Source of the DNA: Isochrysis galbana
Taxonomy: Eukaryota > Haptophyta > Isochrysidales > Isochrysidaceae
Assembly (NCBI GenBank): GCA_018136815.1
Contig: CM030931.1
Coordinates: forward strand, 8,168,550-8,232,549
Reading direction: 5' to 3'
DNA: 64,000 bases
In this document: piece after piece, positions 1 through 12,891 of the stretch
Position numbering within the stretch: position 1 is the stretch's first letter
How the letters are laid out: each line of letters starts with the position of its first letter
Made by a program: the position numbers and the translations under genes
The notes under the pieces: model-generated
The model's input: only the letters and a program-made list of their open reading frames with translations
Database searches by the model: none
What the model was told of the DNA's origin: nothing

Positions 1-41
1 AGCAATCGTTTTTAACTACTTACTACTGATACTACATACTA

Positions 42-796
42 AATTAAATTAAACCTTTTAATAGTCTCACCGCGCACGCAGCCGTGGACCCTCTACTTTC
101 TACTCACGTAGGAAAACTTTCTACACCCCCACGCTCCCAGCCCTTCTCCCCCCGCCATCAGGCGGCTCCCCCCGTGCACTACTAGGGGGATTGGGGTGAA
201 GGGCTTAGATATGGTCCGGTGGCCCGCGCCTCCCCCCGGTGATCTGTTCCCTCTCTTCCTCCTGTGTCTCCGAGTGGGCGGCGACCTCAGTCCCGACTTA
301 TCCTGTAGACAGGTGCGGGACTTACCTATTTTTCGGTGGGCGGAGCTCCGCTCCGCCCACCCCCTTCTCCGCGCTCTCTCTCCCCTCTCCTGCGGCCCGC
401 GCGATGGCGCGCCTGCGGCAGGCCTGCAGCTGCCCATTGGCGACCCTGGAGGCTCATGGAGGCCAGCTCAGGGGGCAGAGGAGGCTGGGGCTGGGCCCTG
501 GCCTCCCCTGCCTCTCCCTCGCTGGCGCTCCTGAGCCTCAGGGGCCCCCACGCTGCACCTGTCTGCCTGTCGAACAGGGGGGGAGGAGGGGTTGGAGCAA
601 TGGGCTGGCCACGCCGGGCCAGGATGGGCGAATCAGGCGAGCCTGTCAGTGGGAGAGAGGGTCAGCAGGGCAGTGGCCTCCTGGCAAGCCATCAGGCGTG
701 CCAGGAGGATGGGTGGTTCCTCCCCATGGCGGGGGAGGAGTGGAGAGAGGGGGGGGCTCGTGCCCCCCATGGGCGAGCTAAGTATAAACTTAGTTG
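42..796 (-). mobile_element. Non-autonomous retroposon with 5' hairpin and perfect 18-bp target duplication
   Basis: The 18-mer TACTGATACTACATACTA occurs at 24-41 and again at 797-814 and brackets this element exactly. Read on the minus strand, the element starts CAACTAAG at 796 and folds at once into a hairpin (stem CTAAGT/ACTTAG, 778-793). A GC-rich body without a convincing ORF follows, and the element ends in an A/T-rich tail at 42-60. Its 3' end (about 49-105) recurs at 59680-59740. The duplications and tail indicate target-primed retrotransposition. No reverse transcriptase is encoded, so it must be mobilised in trans. Confidence 0.75.
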
Positions 797-803
797 TACT
801 GAT

Positions 804-883
804 ACTACATACTACTACTACTACTACATACTACTACTACTACTACTAACTACTACTACTACTACTACTACTATATACTACTA

Positions 884-927
<44 letters not shown>

Positions 928-1002
928 TACTACTACTAACTACTACTACTAACTACTACTAACTACTACTACTACTACTACTAACTACTACTACTACTAC
1001 TA

Positions 1003-1087
<85 letters not shown>

Positions 1088-1131
1088 ACTACTACTACTA
1101 CTACTACTACTATCTACTTATACTACTACTA

Positions 1132-1185
<54 letters not shown>

Positions 1186-1192
1186 CACTATT
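804..1192. repeat. (ACT)n microsatellite
   Basis: About 390 bp of nearly uninterrupted ACT/CTA triplets. The tract starts inside the right-hand target duplication of the retroposon at 42-796, so it may have grown from that ACT-rich target site. Confidence 0.95.
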
Positions 1193-1502
1193 AAGTATGA
1201 TTGATGTTAATGATGAATGATGATACTCCTACATCGAGCAGTAACAGGAAGTGGAGTGCATCCGTTGATATCCATACGTTCTAGCATTAGGACTAGAATG
1301 ATCAGTGTTTCTCTCTGCACTACTCTACGCCAACATGCCTTGCTCGCGCAGATGCTTCAGCATCACGCGGCGCTTGGCGTCAGCCCGTCGGCCTCGTTGC
1401 CCAGCAACGGAAACAGAAGCGTCTACAAACGCCCTCAATTTGCCCGCACTTCACGCCTAAGATCATCCCATGTAGAATGAGGCGGAGAGGCGCTGCGACA
1501 AG

Positions 1503-1690
1503 CAGTCGAGAAGTTATGCGGGTAAGCTTCTGATCTCGTGGTCGTCAGCTCACAACCAGAAACGACTTGTGTGGCAGCTAGATCTGATGCAATGCAATCA
1601 GTTGAGAAATTATGCTGGTACGCTTCTGATCTTATGGCCGTCAGCTCACAACAAGAAACAACTTGTGTGGCAGCCAGAGCTGATGCAATC
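1503..1690. repeat. Two-unit tandem duplication, 96-bp period
   Basis: The units start at 1503 and 1599 and share about 85-90% identity by eye. The 96-bp period is a multiple of three, and a plus-strand frame stays open across both units, giving two similar 32-residue peptides. I see no known domain and no clear gene. The rest of 1193-1792 holds nothing I can identify. Confidence 0.6.
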
Positions 1691-1792
1691 TTGCAGCACC
1701 TCGCTGGGGATGCTGATGCATCCGCACACTATGTAAAGTATCAAGCCACTTGTGCCATGAGCCGATCGGGCTCTCTGAGACTCGGACGAGCT

Positions 1793-4038
1793 CTACTTTT
1801 CAGGTTTGTTGAAATGCTTCAATGCAAACGCCTGGAAAACGCGGAACAGGATGAACTCGGAAACGAGAACCGCAACCGCCACGCTCGTCATGTCCGTTTG
1901 AAAGCCATCTGCGACCAAGCGCGCAACACGCACAAGACATTCGCGGGAGTCAGACGATTGAAAACTCGTACTACAATATTCGCTCGGGCGTGGAATAGTG
2001 CGCAGACATGCCGCATACATTGGTCAATGACGAACTGGCCTGAGCGGGGATAATCGGGTGATCCCTTTGGCGTGAAGTCCTGGTACAACGCGCTGACCAT
2101 CTCTTGCAAGCCCCAAAACATTGGCGAGATATAAATCGCCCACACCATCCACTCTTGCACGCCCGAGAGCGTGATGAAGAAGCCATTAAAGAGCAGAATG
2201 AAGATGAGCGGCGGGATCGCGATCTTCTGGGCCTGGGCACCTGTTTTGGCAACGGCTGCGATGGCGCTGAACATTGAATCGGTCACGAGCACGACGAGGA
2301 GCTGCCACAACCAGAAGCTGGGGAAGCTCGAGTACGGGATGCGCGAGAAGGCAAAGACGAGCACCAAAAATACCAGATTAGCAAGCTGTGACACGATGTT
2401 GTCCAGGATGAATGTCGAGATCAGGAATGCCCACTCACGGTACAGCCGGTCGGAGCACTCGAATTTCATGATCTGTCGCTCAGCGATGAGAGCAGGCATT
2501 GATTGCATGCCTGAGAGCACGCTCATTTGGATACACATGAAGAGAAACGGCATCTGCTGCAGCTTTGTGTTAGAGCCGGTGTCAAAGAAGCCGATTCCCA
2601 CAATGACCGCCTTGACTATGGCCGTCAGAAAATCCGTACGCAGGGACTTACGGTCGCGCATCAAAAGCGTGAACTGTCGGCCAAATACGGCGCGCAGTTG
2701 CATCGAGAAGGGTGCCGCGTACACCGAGTTGCTGGGCATGGTGAGTGGACCCAGGCGAGCCTCTATGTTGTCGGAACGCTCCTTTAGGATCTGGTAGGCG
2801 GACTTGCCCGGCGCGGCGATCGCCGAATTAACTTGTGCCTTTACCCCAGCGGCGCAGTGCGCGTCGTAGTAGTTGACCAAGGCCTCGATCTGCTGACCCT
2901 TGAAGGAGGGCGAGACGAGGTCGAGAAAGTAGTCGGCTGGGTTTGCGCCGTCAGGTACGGGGAAACCGAGCTTGGCGTAGTGTGCCATTGCGTCTGCCAT
3001 CGGGCCATTATACACCATCCGACCGGGTTCGGACGTGAGCAGAACGAGGTGATCGAAGAGGGCAGCCACCTCTGCCTTAGGCTGGTGAATGACAACAAAG
3101 ATAGAGAGGCCCAGCTTCTTGGTCATCACCTTCATCAGCTTGACTGCAACCTCGGCGTCCGTCGATGAGAGGCCTGAGGTTGGCTCATCGCAAAAAAGAA
3201 CGTACGCCCCTGAAATGATCCCCTTGCATAATGTCACGCGCCGTCTCTGCCCGCCGGAGATACCTCTGACGTCCTCGGAACCTACCTTGGTTGAGGCCAC
3301 CTCGCCGAGACCGAGTTGTGACAAATGTTCATGGATGATGCCCTCAAACTCTTTTCGAGCCTGCCGGTTCGAAGCCGCCGCCTTTGGCATCGGGCGCGAT
3401 AGCTTCGCCGTAAAGCTGACCGCCTCATGCACGAGGGTGTGCGGAAACATCACGTCGGCCTGGGGGACATAGCTAGTCACTCGTGGGTACAAGTGATCGC
3501 GTTGGTGTCCGTTGAGATAAACCTCGCCGCTATACTTGGTGGTCTTCTTGCCGGCAAGGATATCTGGAAGAGCGTGGGCGGGCATATGATTACCGCTTAC
3601 ATTTGGCGAGCACCTGTCTGAAGAAGTGGTTATGCGCTAGAAGCGGTGATGCGTTTGGAGTGCCGAGTGTGACTGGAAAGTGCGGCGCTTGTTGCAATTG
3701 CGCGCACCAAGAAGTGTTGACTTGCCACAGCCGCTCGGTCCCATAATGGCGACGAGCTTGCCGGGCGGGATGTGGCCCGAGCAGGGTGCGAGGATTGTCT
3801 TTTCCACCCACTCCCTCCTTTGCTCGTCTTTGAGCTTGACGCTGAAGCTCACATCCTTGAAGGTGACAGCGGCCGACGGGCTGTACAAAATGGGGTGTGG
3901 CTGCACACGCTCGAGCTCGAGCTCGAAATCGCGATGGATATCAGCCCTCTGCTTCTTGAGGAACTCAGGCAGCTCGTTTGGCTTGAGCGGGTGCATGCCC
4001 TGCGCTTCAATGTCCAGATTGTCGCTTGAGCCGGTCAT
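1793..4038 (-). CDS. ABCG-family half-transporter (3 exons, 663 aa)
   Basis: Exons are 3708-4038, 2019-3563 and 1793-1908 (minus strand). The joins are GT-AG and give 1992 nt, an exact 664 codons. The nucleotide-binding domain comes first: Walker A GPSGCGKST at residues 100-108, signature ISGGQ at 212-216, Walker B FCDEPTSGL with the catalytic Glu near 237, and the H-loop His near 270. About six hydrophobic segments fill the C-terminal half and end in a last membrane helix and a Lys-rich tail. This NBD-then-TMD order and the length are typical of eukaryotic ABCG half-transporters, which dimerise to export lipids, sterols or other hydrophobic compounds. The substrate cannot be told from sequence. 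I chose the ATG at 4038. An in-frame ATG-less extension to 4113 is open but weaker. There is no clear partner gene nearby. Confidence 0.93.
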
Positions 4039-5280
4039 GGTGCGCGAGGAGAGTGGAGTCGGTTGGTCGTGTGGTAGGGCGAAATGATTTCGAACTACCG
4101 CGGCAAACACCACCGCTCTCTGGCCCGAAGCGTCCCGATTGGAAAGAGAATAAAAGGCCGAGTCTCATGAATTGTGGAGAGAGGGGTACATATGCTGGCA
4201 GCGCCACGATCGCCGCTCTCAGCACCGAGCGGGACGCCCGAATCGCCGCTGTCAAACCCGATAGGGGAACCTGACGGATTCTAAATCTTTGTGGCGATAT
4301 GAAGGAGAAAACGGGAACGGTGCCCTAGTGAGAGCGAGTGGGAGGTAGCCCCCCCCCCCCCCCCCCCCCTCGGCCTCATGTATTTTCCTTGGACAGCCCA
4401 ATCACGAAATTCCCAATCGAGGAGTTCTCGGGCCATCGGCAACCTTGAACACGCCTCTGGGACCAGCAAACCTCTTTGGTCCTTCGGTCTTTGAGTCTTT
4501 GATGCCGCGCTTCAATCGCCTTTCGCGGCCGTGTGGCTAGCTAAAGCTGAGAGACACTTGCTTGCGACAAGCGGTCAATGCCTGCTCAAAGGTGATCATA
4601 TCGGGAGAATGCCAAACAAACCCTCAGCACAAAAGAGTAAGAGATAAGAGAGAGTGGAAGAGCGAAAGCAAGTACTCCTTGCGCCGCCTTCTGTGAACGG
4701 CCGTTAGTACCGTGAAACGCCATATAAATACTAATAGTAAATAGTAATATATATATTTGCGGTGTGGCTAGCTCTAGCTCTTGCTAGCTAGGTGAGACTT
4801 GGGACAAGGTGTGAATGCGAATGCCAGCACCCACCCACGTCGACGTCGACGTCGAGCGACTTGAGGCCCGTTTTCAGTATGAACGACAACGGTGGGCTCA
4901 AACCCAGCGAGGAACTAGTGAAACTAGCCACAAAGCTGAGGATAGCACACGCTGTCGAGGAACCCAAGGAGCAACAAAACAAGGACGAAAATAAGCCAAC
5001 AAAAACAAGGACCAAGGACAACACCAATGACGCAGCGGACCCGGCGCCACCGTCGCACTAGACGCGAGCAAGGGCAGACGCACACATCAAAAGAGAGAAC
5101 ACAACAGGCCTGCCCGGCCCCCGCACTCCGAACCAGGCCTTAGGTAGCGCACCAGGGCCGGACCCCGGAAACCGAAGAAAAAGGAAAGAAGGGGGGAAGG
5201 GGAAGAGGTGGAGGGAGGGAAGTTAAGGGCGATGTGCGATGTAAGTAGAGTAGGGAGACCATTCCCAGACAGTAGTAGGT
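4039..5280. other. Intergenic stretch, no gene seen
   Basis: It holds poly-C at about 4351-4370, a GTCGAC-type hexamer tract at about 4838-4856, and otherwise unremarkable sequence. The first ~150 bp upstream of the ABCG start presumably contains that gene's promoter, but I see no diagnostic element. Confidence 0.5.
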
Positions 5281-5338
5281 GTGTAGCCCAGAATCTTCAG
5301 ATGTTTTTTTGTTTTTTTTTCGACGTCGACGTCGACGT
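5281..5338 (+). repeat. Retroposon 3' tail (AGAATCTTCAGATG-T type) with CGACGT microsatellite
   Basis: The motif GTGTAGCCCAGAATCTTCAG is followed by T runs and a (CGACGT)n tract. The same terminal motif recurs at 7308-7335, 15161-15194 and 23304-23343 on the plus strand and at 31533-31561 on the minus strand, always followed by T-rich sequence. It is the conserved 3' end of a retroposon family. Where this copy begins is unclear. 5339-6465 holds no gene I can support. Confidence 0.7.
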
Positions 5339-6465
5339 CAATGTCGGAGAAGGATCAAAGGCGCTCACGATCAGCTTGATAGTAGTTGTAGTTGCGTAGT
5401 TGGTGAGAGTCGAGAGTCGAGGCAGTCGAGAGCCGAGGAGCCAAACCAATCTAAAGGTCGTTTGCCTTCATTTGGTACCCCTCGTTTCCAAAATATGCGG
5501 GTCCCCCTCGCGCGTTCAGACAGGCCCTGAACTTGGGAGAGACTCGCCGCTCGAGTACCAAACGAAGGCATGCGACCTCGGCCGCCCCGGGCTCATGGAA
5601 GGAGACCAAATGAAGGCAAGCCACCTAACTTCTTACTACTTACTAGTAGTAATAGTACTTACTAGTAGTAATAGTAAGTTCTATCGATGTTTATACTTAG
5701 TTCACATGGGAGTGGCGCCTCGTGCCTCGTGCCAACTCCCCTCCGGGGGGGCCGTCGGTCGTCAACCTCAGACTCTGCCTCCTGGTATGAGCTGAGCGCT
5801 AAGCGTTCATCATCTTGACCCAGATAGACCCCCGTGGGCGCCCTTTCCCTTTCCCTTTTCCTTGGTGGATGTGGATGGAAGATGGAAGATTTTGGATGAA
5901 GAATGAAGCTCTTTCTTGCCTTCGTTCGTCGTTCGGTGGCTATTCTCCGTTCGGATTAACGTCCTCGCGCATCCTGTGCGCGTGCGTGTGCACCACACAC
6001 CACCGCTTCTCCCGCCAACCACCCTTCCTTCTTCATCTTGATGCGGTCGCCCCTACCTTGCCTAGCTTGACACTTCCTCTGCCTTCCTGCCGGCTTCCTT
6101 GCCAGTTCCTTCCGCCCCGGTTTCCCGCTTGTCTCTAAATCGGTTTCACCGCATTAAGCATTAATTATTAATTAAGACCAAGCTTAGAGGGGAAACTCCC
6201 CGGCCAGTTCCGTTGCGCTGCTAAAATCTCGTTTATCTCGTCGGGTCATCAGGCCATCTCGTTCATCTCGATACATCTCGTCGGGCCCTCGGGCCATCTC
6301 GTTACAATCCAAGCTGCGGCTTTGATTCCAACAGGGTGGCGCACCGCGTCGTCCCGCATCGCCGATGAGAGGGCCCCAAAGGCGGTCGCACCGAAGAGCG
6401 CGCGCCTGCGGCCGGCGTCCTCCGGCACCCCCCCACCGCTCGAGAACTTATACCACTCACATGGG

Positions 6466-7353
6466 CAACTATCAGTAAAACTGATAGGGTCATTGGGGCC
6501 CCGTGCCCCCCTTCCTCCATCGCAGACACCCCCTGGGTGGGCCTGCACACTCAACCTCAGCCCCTGCCTGCTGGCAGGGGCTGAGCTGACATCACTCTGG
6601 CCCAGACCCTCGCCGAGCGCGCGCTGCGCGCCGCACGCACTCGCCTGCACTGGCCCTCGCTCGTACTGACCCCCACTCCACCACTGAGCCACAGACCACC
6701 TGAGCCGACAGGAAGGCACCCAGGGCCAGCGAGGCCAGCGAGGGAGAGGCAAGAGAGGCCAGGGGCCCAGCCCCAGCCTCCACTGCCCCCTGAGCTGGCC
6801 CAGCTGGCCCTCTGGGGGGACCCGAGGGGCCCCTCAGAGGGGGGCCATGGCGCGCGCAGGCATCGCACGCCCGTAGGAGAACGAAGAGAACGACGAAAAA
6901 CGAAAAAAGCACGACAAAAAAACGACACGATCTGACACACAAAAAGGTAATACTCACGCCTGTTTACGGTATGTTTTCAGGCCGACACCTCGAGCGACAT
7001 GCGAATGCCGCGAAAGCGCGGCGACACTTGAAAAAGACGCGAGAAGAGGGGGCCGAGACCCCCCAGGGGCACGAAGTGTCACGAGCAACAGGCGTTTACG
7101 TTTGTTTTGCCACAGGAACACCACACCAGCAGGTCTGCCCCAGCCCACCCCCTGCACTTGGCCCGTTGTAGTGCACGCGGCCCCCCCCCCCGATACCAAA
7201 GACAAAGGAATGAAGGGGGTAGTGTAAGGGAGTGAGTAAACTGGGGTATAGGCGATGTCGTTAGTGAGTACCGTGAGTATGTACGTGGGCCCGTATAGCT
7301 AGCATGAGTAGCCCGAATCTTCAGATGTTTTATTATTATTATTATTATTATTA
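6466..7353 (+). mobile_element. Non-autonomous retroposon, 888 bp, perfect 18-bp target duplication
   Basis: TTATACCACTCACATGGG lies at 6448-6465 and at 7354-7371. Inside it the element starts CAACTATCAG and forms a 5' hairpin (CTATCAGT / ACTGATAG, 6469-6487). A GC-rich body containing the repeat near 6700-6850 follows, then the conserved 3' motif GTAGCCCGAATCTTCAGATG (7308-7327) and a (TTA)n tail. The first residues of the body match the 5' end of the ORF1-bearing elements at 12892, 40843 and 63991, but the rest does not. That suggests a short element using the same machinery. A diverged copy of the body is at about 14200-14945. Confidence 0.88.
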
Positions 7354-7371
7354 TTATACCACTCACATGGG

Positions 7372-7801
7372 GGCAATTGCCGATAAAACAACCAAACCTG
7401 AGGTTGCTTGCAGCCTCTTGCAAGCCGTGGCCAGCCCAGCATAGTAGCAGCCAATAGCCAATGCACAGGCGCACACAGCACGTCGGCTACATCGCGCCAG
7501 AGTATAACCTTTATAGCAAACTTAAATAATTAGGAGTCGGACTCAGAAACCAGATATGGCATGCGAAAGGGCATGCTGCATGTGCCCGGCTCGCTTAGGA
7601 TGCCACACTTTGTCACACGCATGCATGCGCTTCGTGTCAAGTATTAGTCATGTATGTGAAGGATACGACACACACGCAAAGGGCATCGGCTGATATTCGA
7701 AAATTCGCGCACTACAACCGTCGTTACGCCGCTCAAGCCGGGCTCAGGTCGGCGCTGATTACAGATGCCGCAACTGCTTTCTGAAATAGCATGAATTACT
7801 C
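7372..7801. other. Intergenic stretch, no gene seen
   Basis: Lies between the retroposon and the 3' end of the DUF924 gene. I see no gene or repeat in it. Confidence 0.5.
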
Positions 7802-8629
7802 TCACGAGGTAGGCTTCTTCATTTGTGATTTCGCCCATCCCGGCAAATTGTCGTAATCTGCCAGCCACTCGGCTTCGGCCTCAGTAGTCTCACGGCCAAG
7901 CACTTCATTACGGTGAGGATATCGCCCGAACCGCTCGATTACCTGCATGTGATCGATGACGGCATTCATGATGCCATCAACAGTTGAGGTATCGCCAGCA
8001 TAACGCTCTCGAAGGTACTCGACAATCTCGAGATTGAGGGCGTGATCGCTCGGTTCCTCGCTGTGCTGGCCGGGAGTGCAGAGAAAGAAATAGTATGCAG
8101 CCTCTTGATCGAGATGACAGCCTGTGTCGACTAGTTTGCGCACCATTTTCATGCCACGCTCATCATAGCCGAACGCCTCTGAAGAGCCGCGGAACGCATT
8201 CCGACTGATCTGGTCGCAGAGCAGCATCTGCGCATACAGCCCATCAGGCGTGGACCACTCCTCTTGTTGATCGAGCTCGCCTCGACCGCACGCGCGGATC
8301 AGCGGCACAAACTCACGGCACGAGGCGTCCATCGCGTCCTTCTCTGCCTGGTCACACATCCCAAACCATCTGGGCATCTGCACCGAGAGCGGCGGCTCTT
8401 TGATCGAGGCCATCGCGGGCGTGCCCCACGCGCCCGCGAACCAAAAGTCGAGGACAGCAGAGGGGCTGGTGCGCACTCCGGCAACTGTCCTCAGCCCTGC
8501 TGAGAAAACGGCCAGCTGGCGGCTCAAGCACATGTGTGAGTGTCCCCTCTGTGGAGCCGCCGCGATGAGAGCAACGAGGGTCCAAGGGCACCACCAGAGG
8601 ATTTCACATGAAAAGACACTGTTCAACAA
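7802..8629 (-). CDS. DUF924-family protein
   Basis: The frame is open for 275 residues and matches DUF924 from about residue 58 on. It has a VLDFWF start motif, the LLCDQISRNAFRG block (family: LDQ-x-RN), a C-terminal segment with HSEEPSDH, and HMQVIERFGRYPHRNEVLGR (family: H-x-I-FGRFPHRN-x-LGR). Members are about 180-220 aa and fold as a TPR-like helical bundle. Their biochemical role is not established. The first ~55 residues do not belong to the domain. They could be a targeting peptide, or intron read as coding, since TTTTCTCAG-type acceptors lie just upstream of the domain. A possible upstream exon starts at 9153. Confidence 0.85.
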   Translation of the reverse strand: MLNSVFSCEILWWCPWTLVALIAAAPQRGHSHMCLSRQLAVFSAGLRTVAGVRTSPSAVLDFWFAGAWGTPAMASIKEPPLSVQMPRWFGMCDQAEKDAMDASCREFVPLIRACGRGELDQQEEWSTPDGLYAQMLLCDQISRNAFRGSSEAFGYDERGMKMVRKLVDTGCHLDQEAAYYFFLCTPGQHSEEPSDHALNLEIVEYLRERYAGDTSTVDGIMNAVIDHMQVIERFGRYPHRNEVLGRETTEAEAEWLADYDNLPGWAKSQMKKPTS

Positions 8630-8989
8630 GATTCGCGAGTTACGCTAGGAGTACACTTAGAGAGCTGGGGATGTGGTGTGATGCCAACACCCACTCACGA
8701 CGAGGTCGGAACACAGTCGCACTAACGTAGACGCTCACGGAAACCCTCGTAGTGCGAGTCAAGAAGCCAACCGAGCAAGCAAGGCGAGGGCCGGCGATGG
8801 ACCAAGTCGATGTAGTGGTAGTGATTGTCTCTTGTCTCGTGCTCGTGTAGACGCGTAGATGTAGATGTCTCGAAAATAAAATTCGAGCTGTGGGTGGAGG
8901 AGCAATACAGATGAAGCGCCGGCGCGTGAGCGCCGAGAGCACGCTCTTGTCGCTGTGCATTTCGCGCTCGCGAGCAACGAGCAACAACC

Positions 8990-9153
8990 AAGAGACGCTG
9001 GACTGTCGAACACGCGATGACTACTGGCTCGTAGGCAGAGGGCCGTTCGATCGAGCCGGCAGCTGACGCGGCCGTAGAGGGTTCGTTGATTGCTGTTTGC
9101 GGGAAGATGTCTGAAAGGTCATAGTAGGAATCGGGTCTGACAGTGTCTGCCAT
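8990..9153 (-). CDS. Possible 5' exon of the DUF924 gene or a separate small gene
   Basis: An ATG at 9153 opens a minus-strand frame whose first ~45 residues (MADTVRPDSYYDLSDIFPQT...) look like real, acidic, low-repeat protein before the composition changes. It lies about 520 bp upstream of the DUF924 frame on the same strand and could be its first exon. A GTAGTC candidate donor is present, but I could not prove a frame-keeping join. Confidence 0.25.
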
Positions 9154-9362
9154 CGAACGCTACGAGCGAAAAGGTAGACGGAAGGTCGGAGGGTTGCAAC
9201 GCGTGGCGTCGGAGAGTAGAGACGAGACTAGCTAGCGAGCTAGTGAGAGAGAGAGAATGAGAATGAGGGCTTCTTTGGTCCAAGGTAGACACGAGGGACT
9301 ACAACGCGTGGACTCAAAAAGCTAAAGGTCCACAGAGGCACACAAACTAAACCAAACGGGGC

Positions 9363-9490
9363 GAAAACTAACCGCACTCGGACGGACGGCCAGGCGTCGG
9401 CACCAAGGCAATTCAGCGACGCGCAGACATGCGACAGAGGGGTCGGCACAGCGAGGGCAGACCTCGCTGGGGGAGCTGCGACCGAGGTAT
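9363..9490. repeat. Dispersed repeat, second copy at 46099-46230
   Basis: About 130 bp is shared with 46099-46230, including GGACGGACGGCCAGGCGTCG and CGCGCAGACATGCGACAGAG. Both copies are in the same orientation with scattered substitutions. In both, the sequence on one side is unrelated, so this is a mobile or retroposed fragment. The remainder of 8630-10694 holds poly-C runs (9803-9818, 10200-10214) and no gene I can support. Confidence 0.8.
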
Positions 9491-10694
9491 AACAGAAGAC
9501 AGACGACAATCGTGGAACGTTTGATGACATCAAGAGAAAGTAGGAGAAGAGGCGGTATACCCATCAACGAGACCTTGAGACTTAAAATAACTCACAGACT
9601 AGAAGTAAAAGTCTGTCCTCGTATGGAATACGACATGGACGAGCTGGCCAGGGTTTTGCGCCACGAAGGGCTTGGACGTGAGCACGTGCACGTGCACGCC
9701 GCTGACGCACAGGCGCAGGGGCCCACGCCTACTTGTACGATGGCGCAGCACGCCCCACTACTGTTGTGCCCGCCAGCGCGCGACGCGCGACCTTGAGACG
9801 TTTGCCCCCCCCCCCCCCTCGGATTAACATTTTTTTGCCTTTGTTTTTGTTTAGGTTCGTAAGAGATTCCAGCACAAGCACCAGAGCTTTCTTGTCTCTT
9901 GCGCCACAGGTGAAAGGCGGGGACGGGGACAAGGGTCCCCCACACGTATTCATCCGACGCGCGAGGTGTAGTAATCTTCCCTAGTGTCTAGTGTCTAGTG
10001 TAATGTTCCGATGGACGTGCTCGATGTTGATGTTGACCCTGTCTTGTGTGGTAAGGGGGGGTGAATGATGGATGGGCATGTCGCATGTCGGTGGTGTTCA
10101 CCGGTTAATCACACTGCGAGCGCGGCCGGGCAAAGTCTTAGATCTTAATGATATCTCGTGGCCGGTGAAAGTAGGTGATGACACACTATCACAAGTTGCC
10201 CCCCCCCCCCCCCCTGTCTTGCCTCTAGCCGTTGGAGGAGATGCGTTGCGTCGGCTCTCGCGTTCGGATTAGTTGCTTATTTCACATGGGAGGAGCGTCG
10301 TGACGCCTGCAACCACAACCCTGCAGCATGGCGCCAAAATGACGCCCATCCTTGCACTTCGCCCGGCGGCGCGCCTCCACCTCCGTAATGATCATTTTTG
10401 TCATTCCATCGCCCTCGCGCATCTGCATGCATTGCGGCACAGGGACTCGTCTCACAAATCTAGATGCATGATGAAGTGAACATGTCAGAGCCCTTGCAGC
10501 GAGATAATCAATACGCAATACTGAAACGTTTGTCGATAGGAGTCTTGCCATGCAAGACAAGCAAGACTGGCTGTACCTGCGACCGCACACCGATCGCCCG
10601 CATGATTTCCGGGCGAAACACACTCATGCATCCTAGATGCTCCATCGGAGCACTGAACGCCGGCGAGAGCAATCTGCAACTAGGGCAGAAGTCA

Positions 10695-12891
<2,197 letters not shown>

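Noticed and set aside
2171-2797. 208-codon plus-strand ORF inside the ABCG gene
   Set aside because: Antisense shadow of the transporter's membrane-domain exon.
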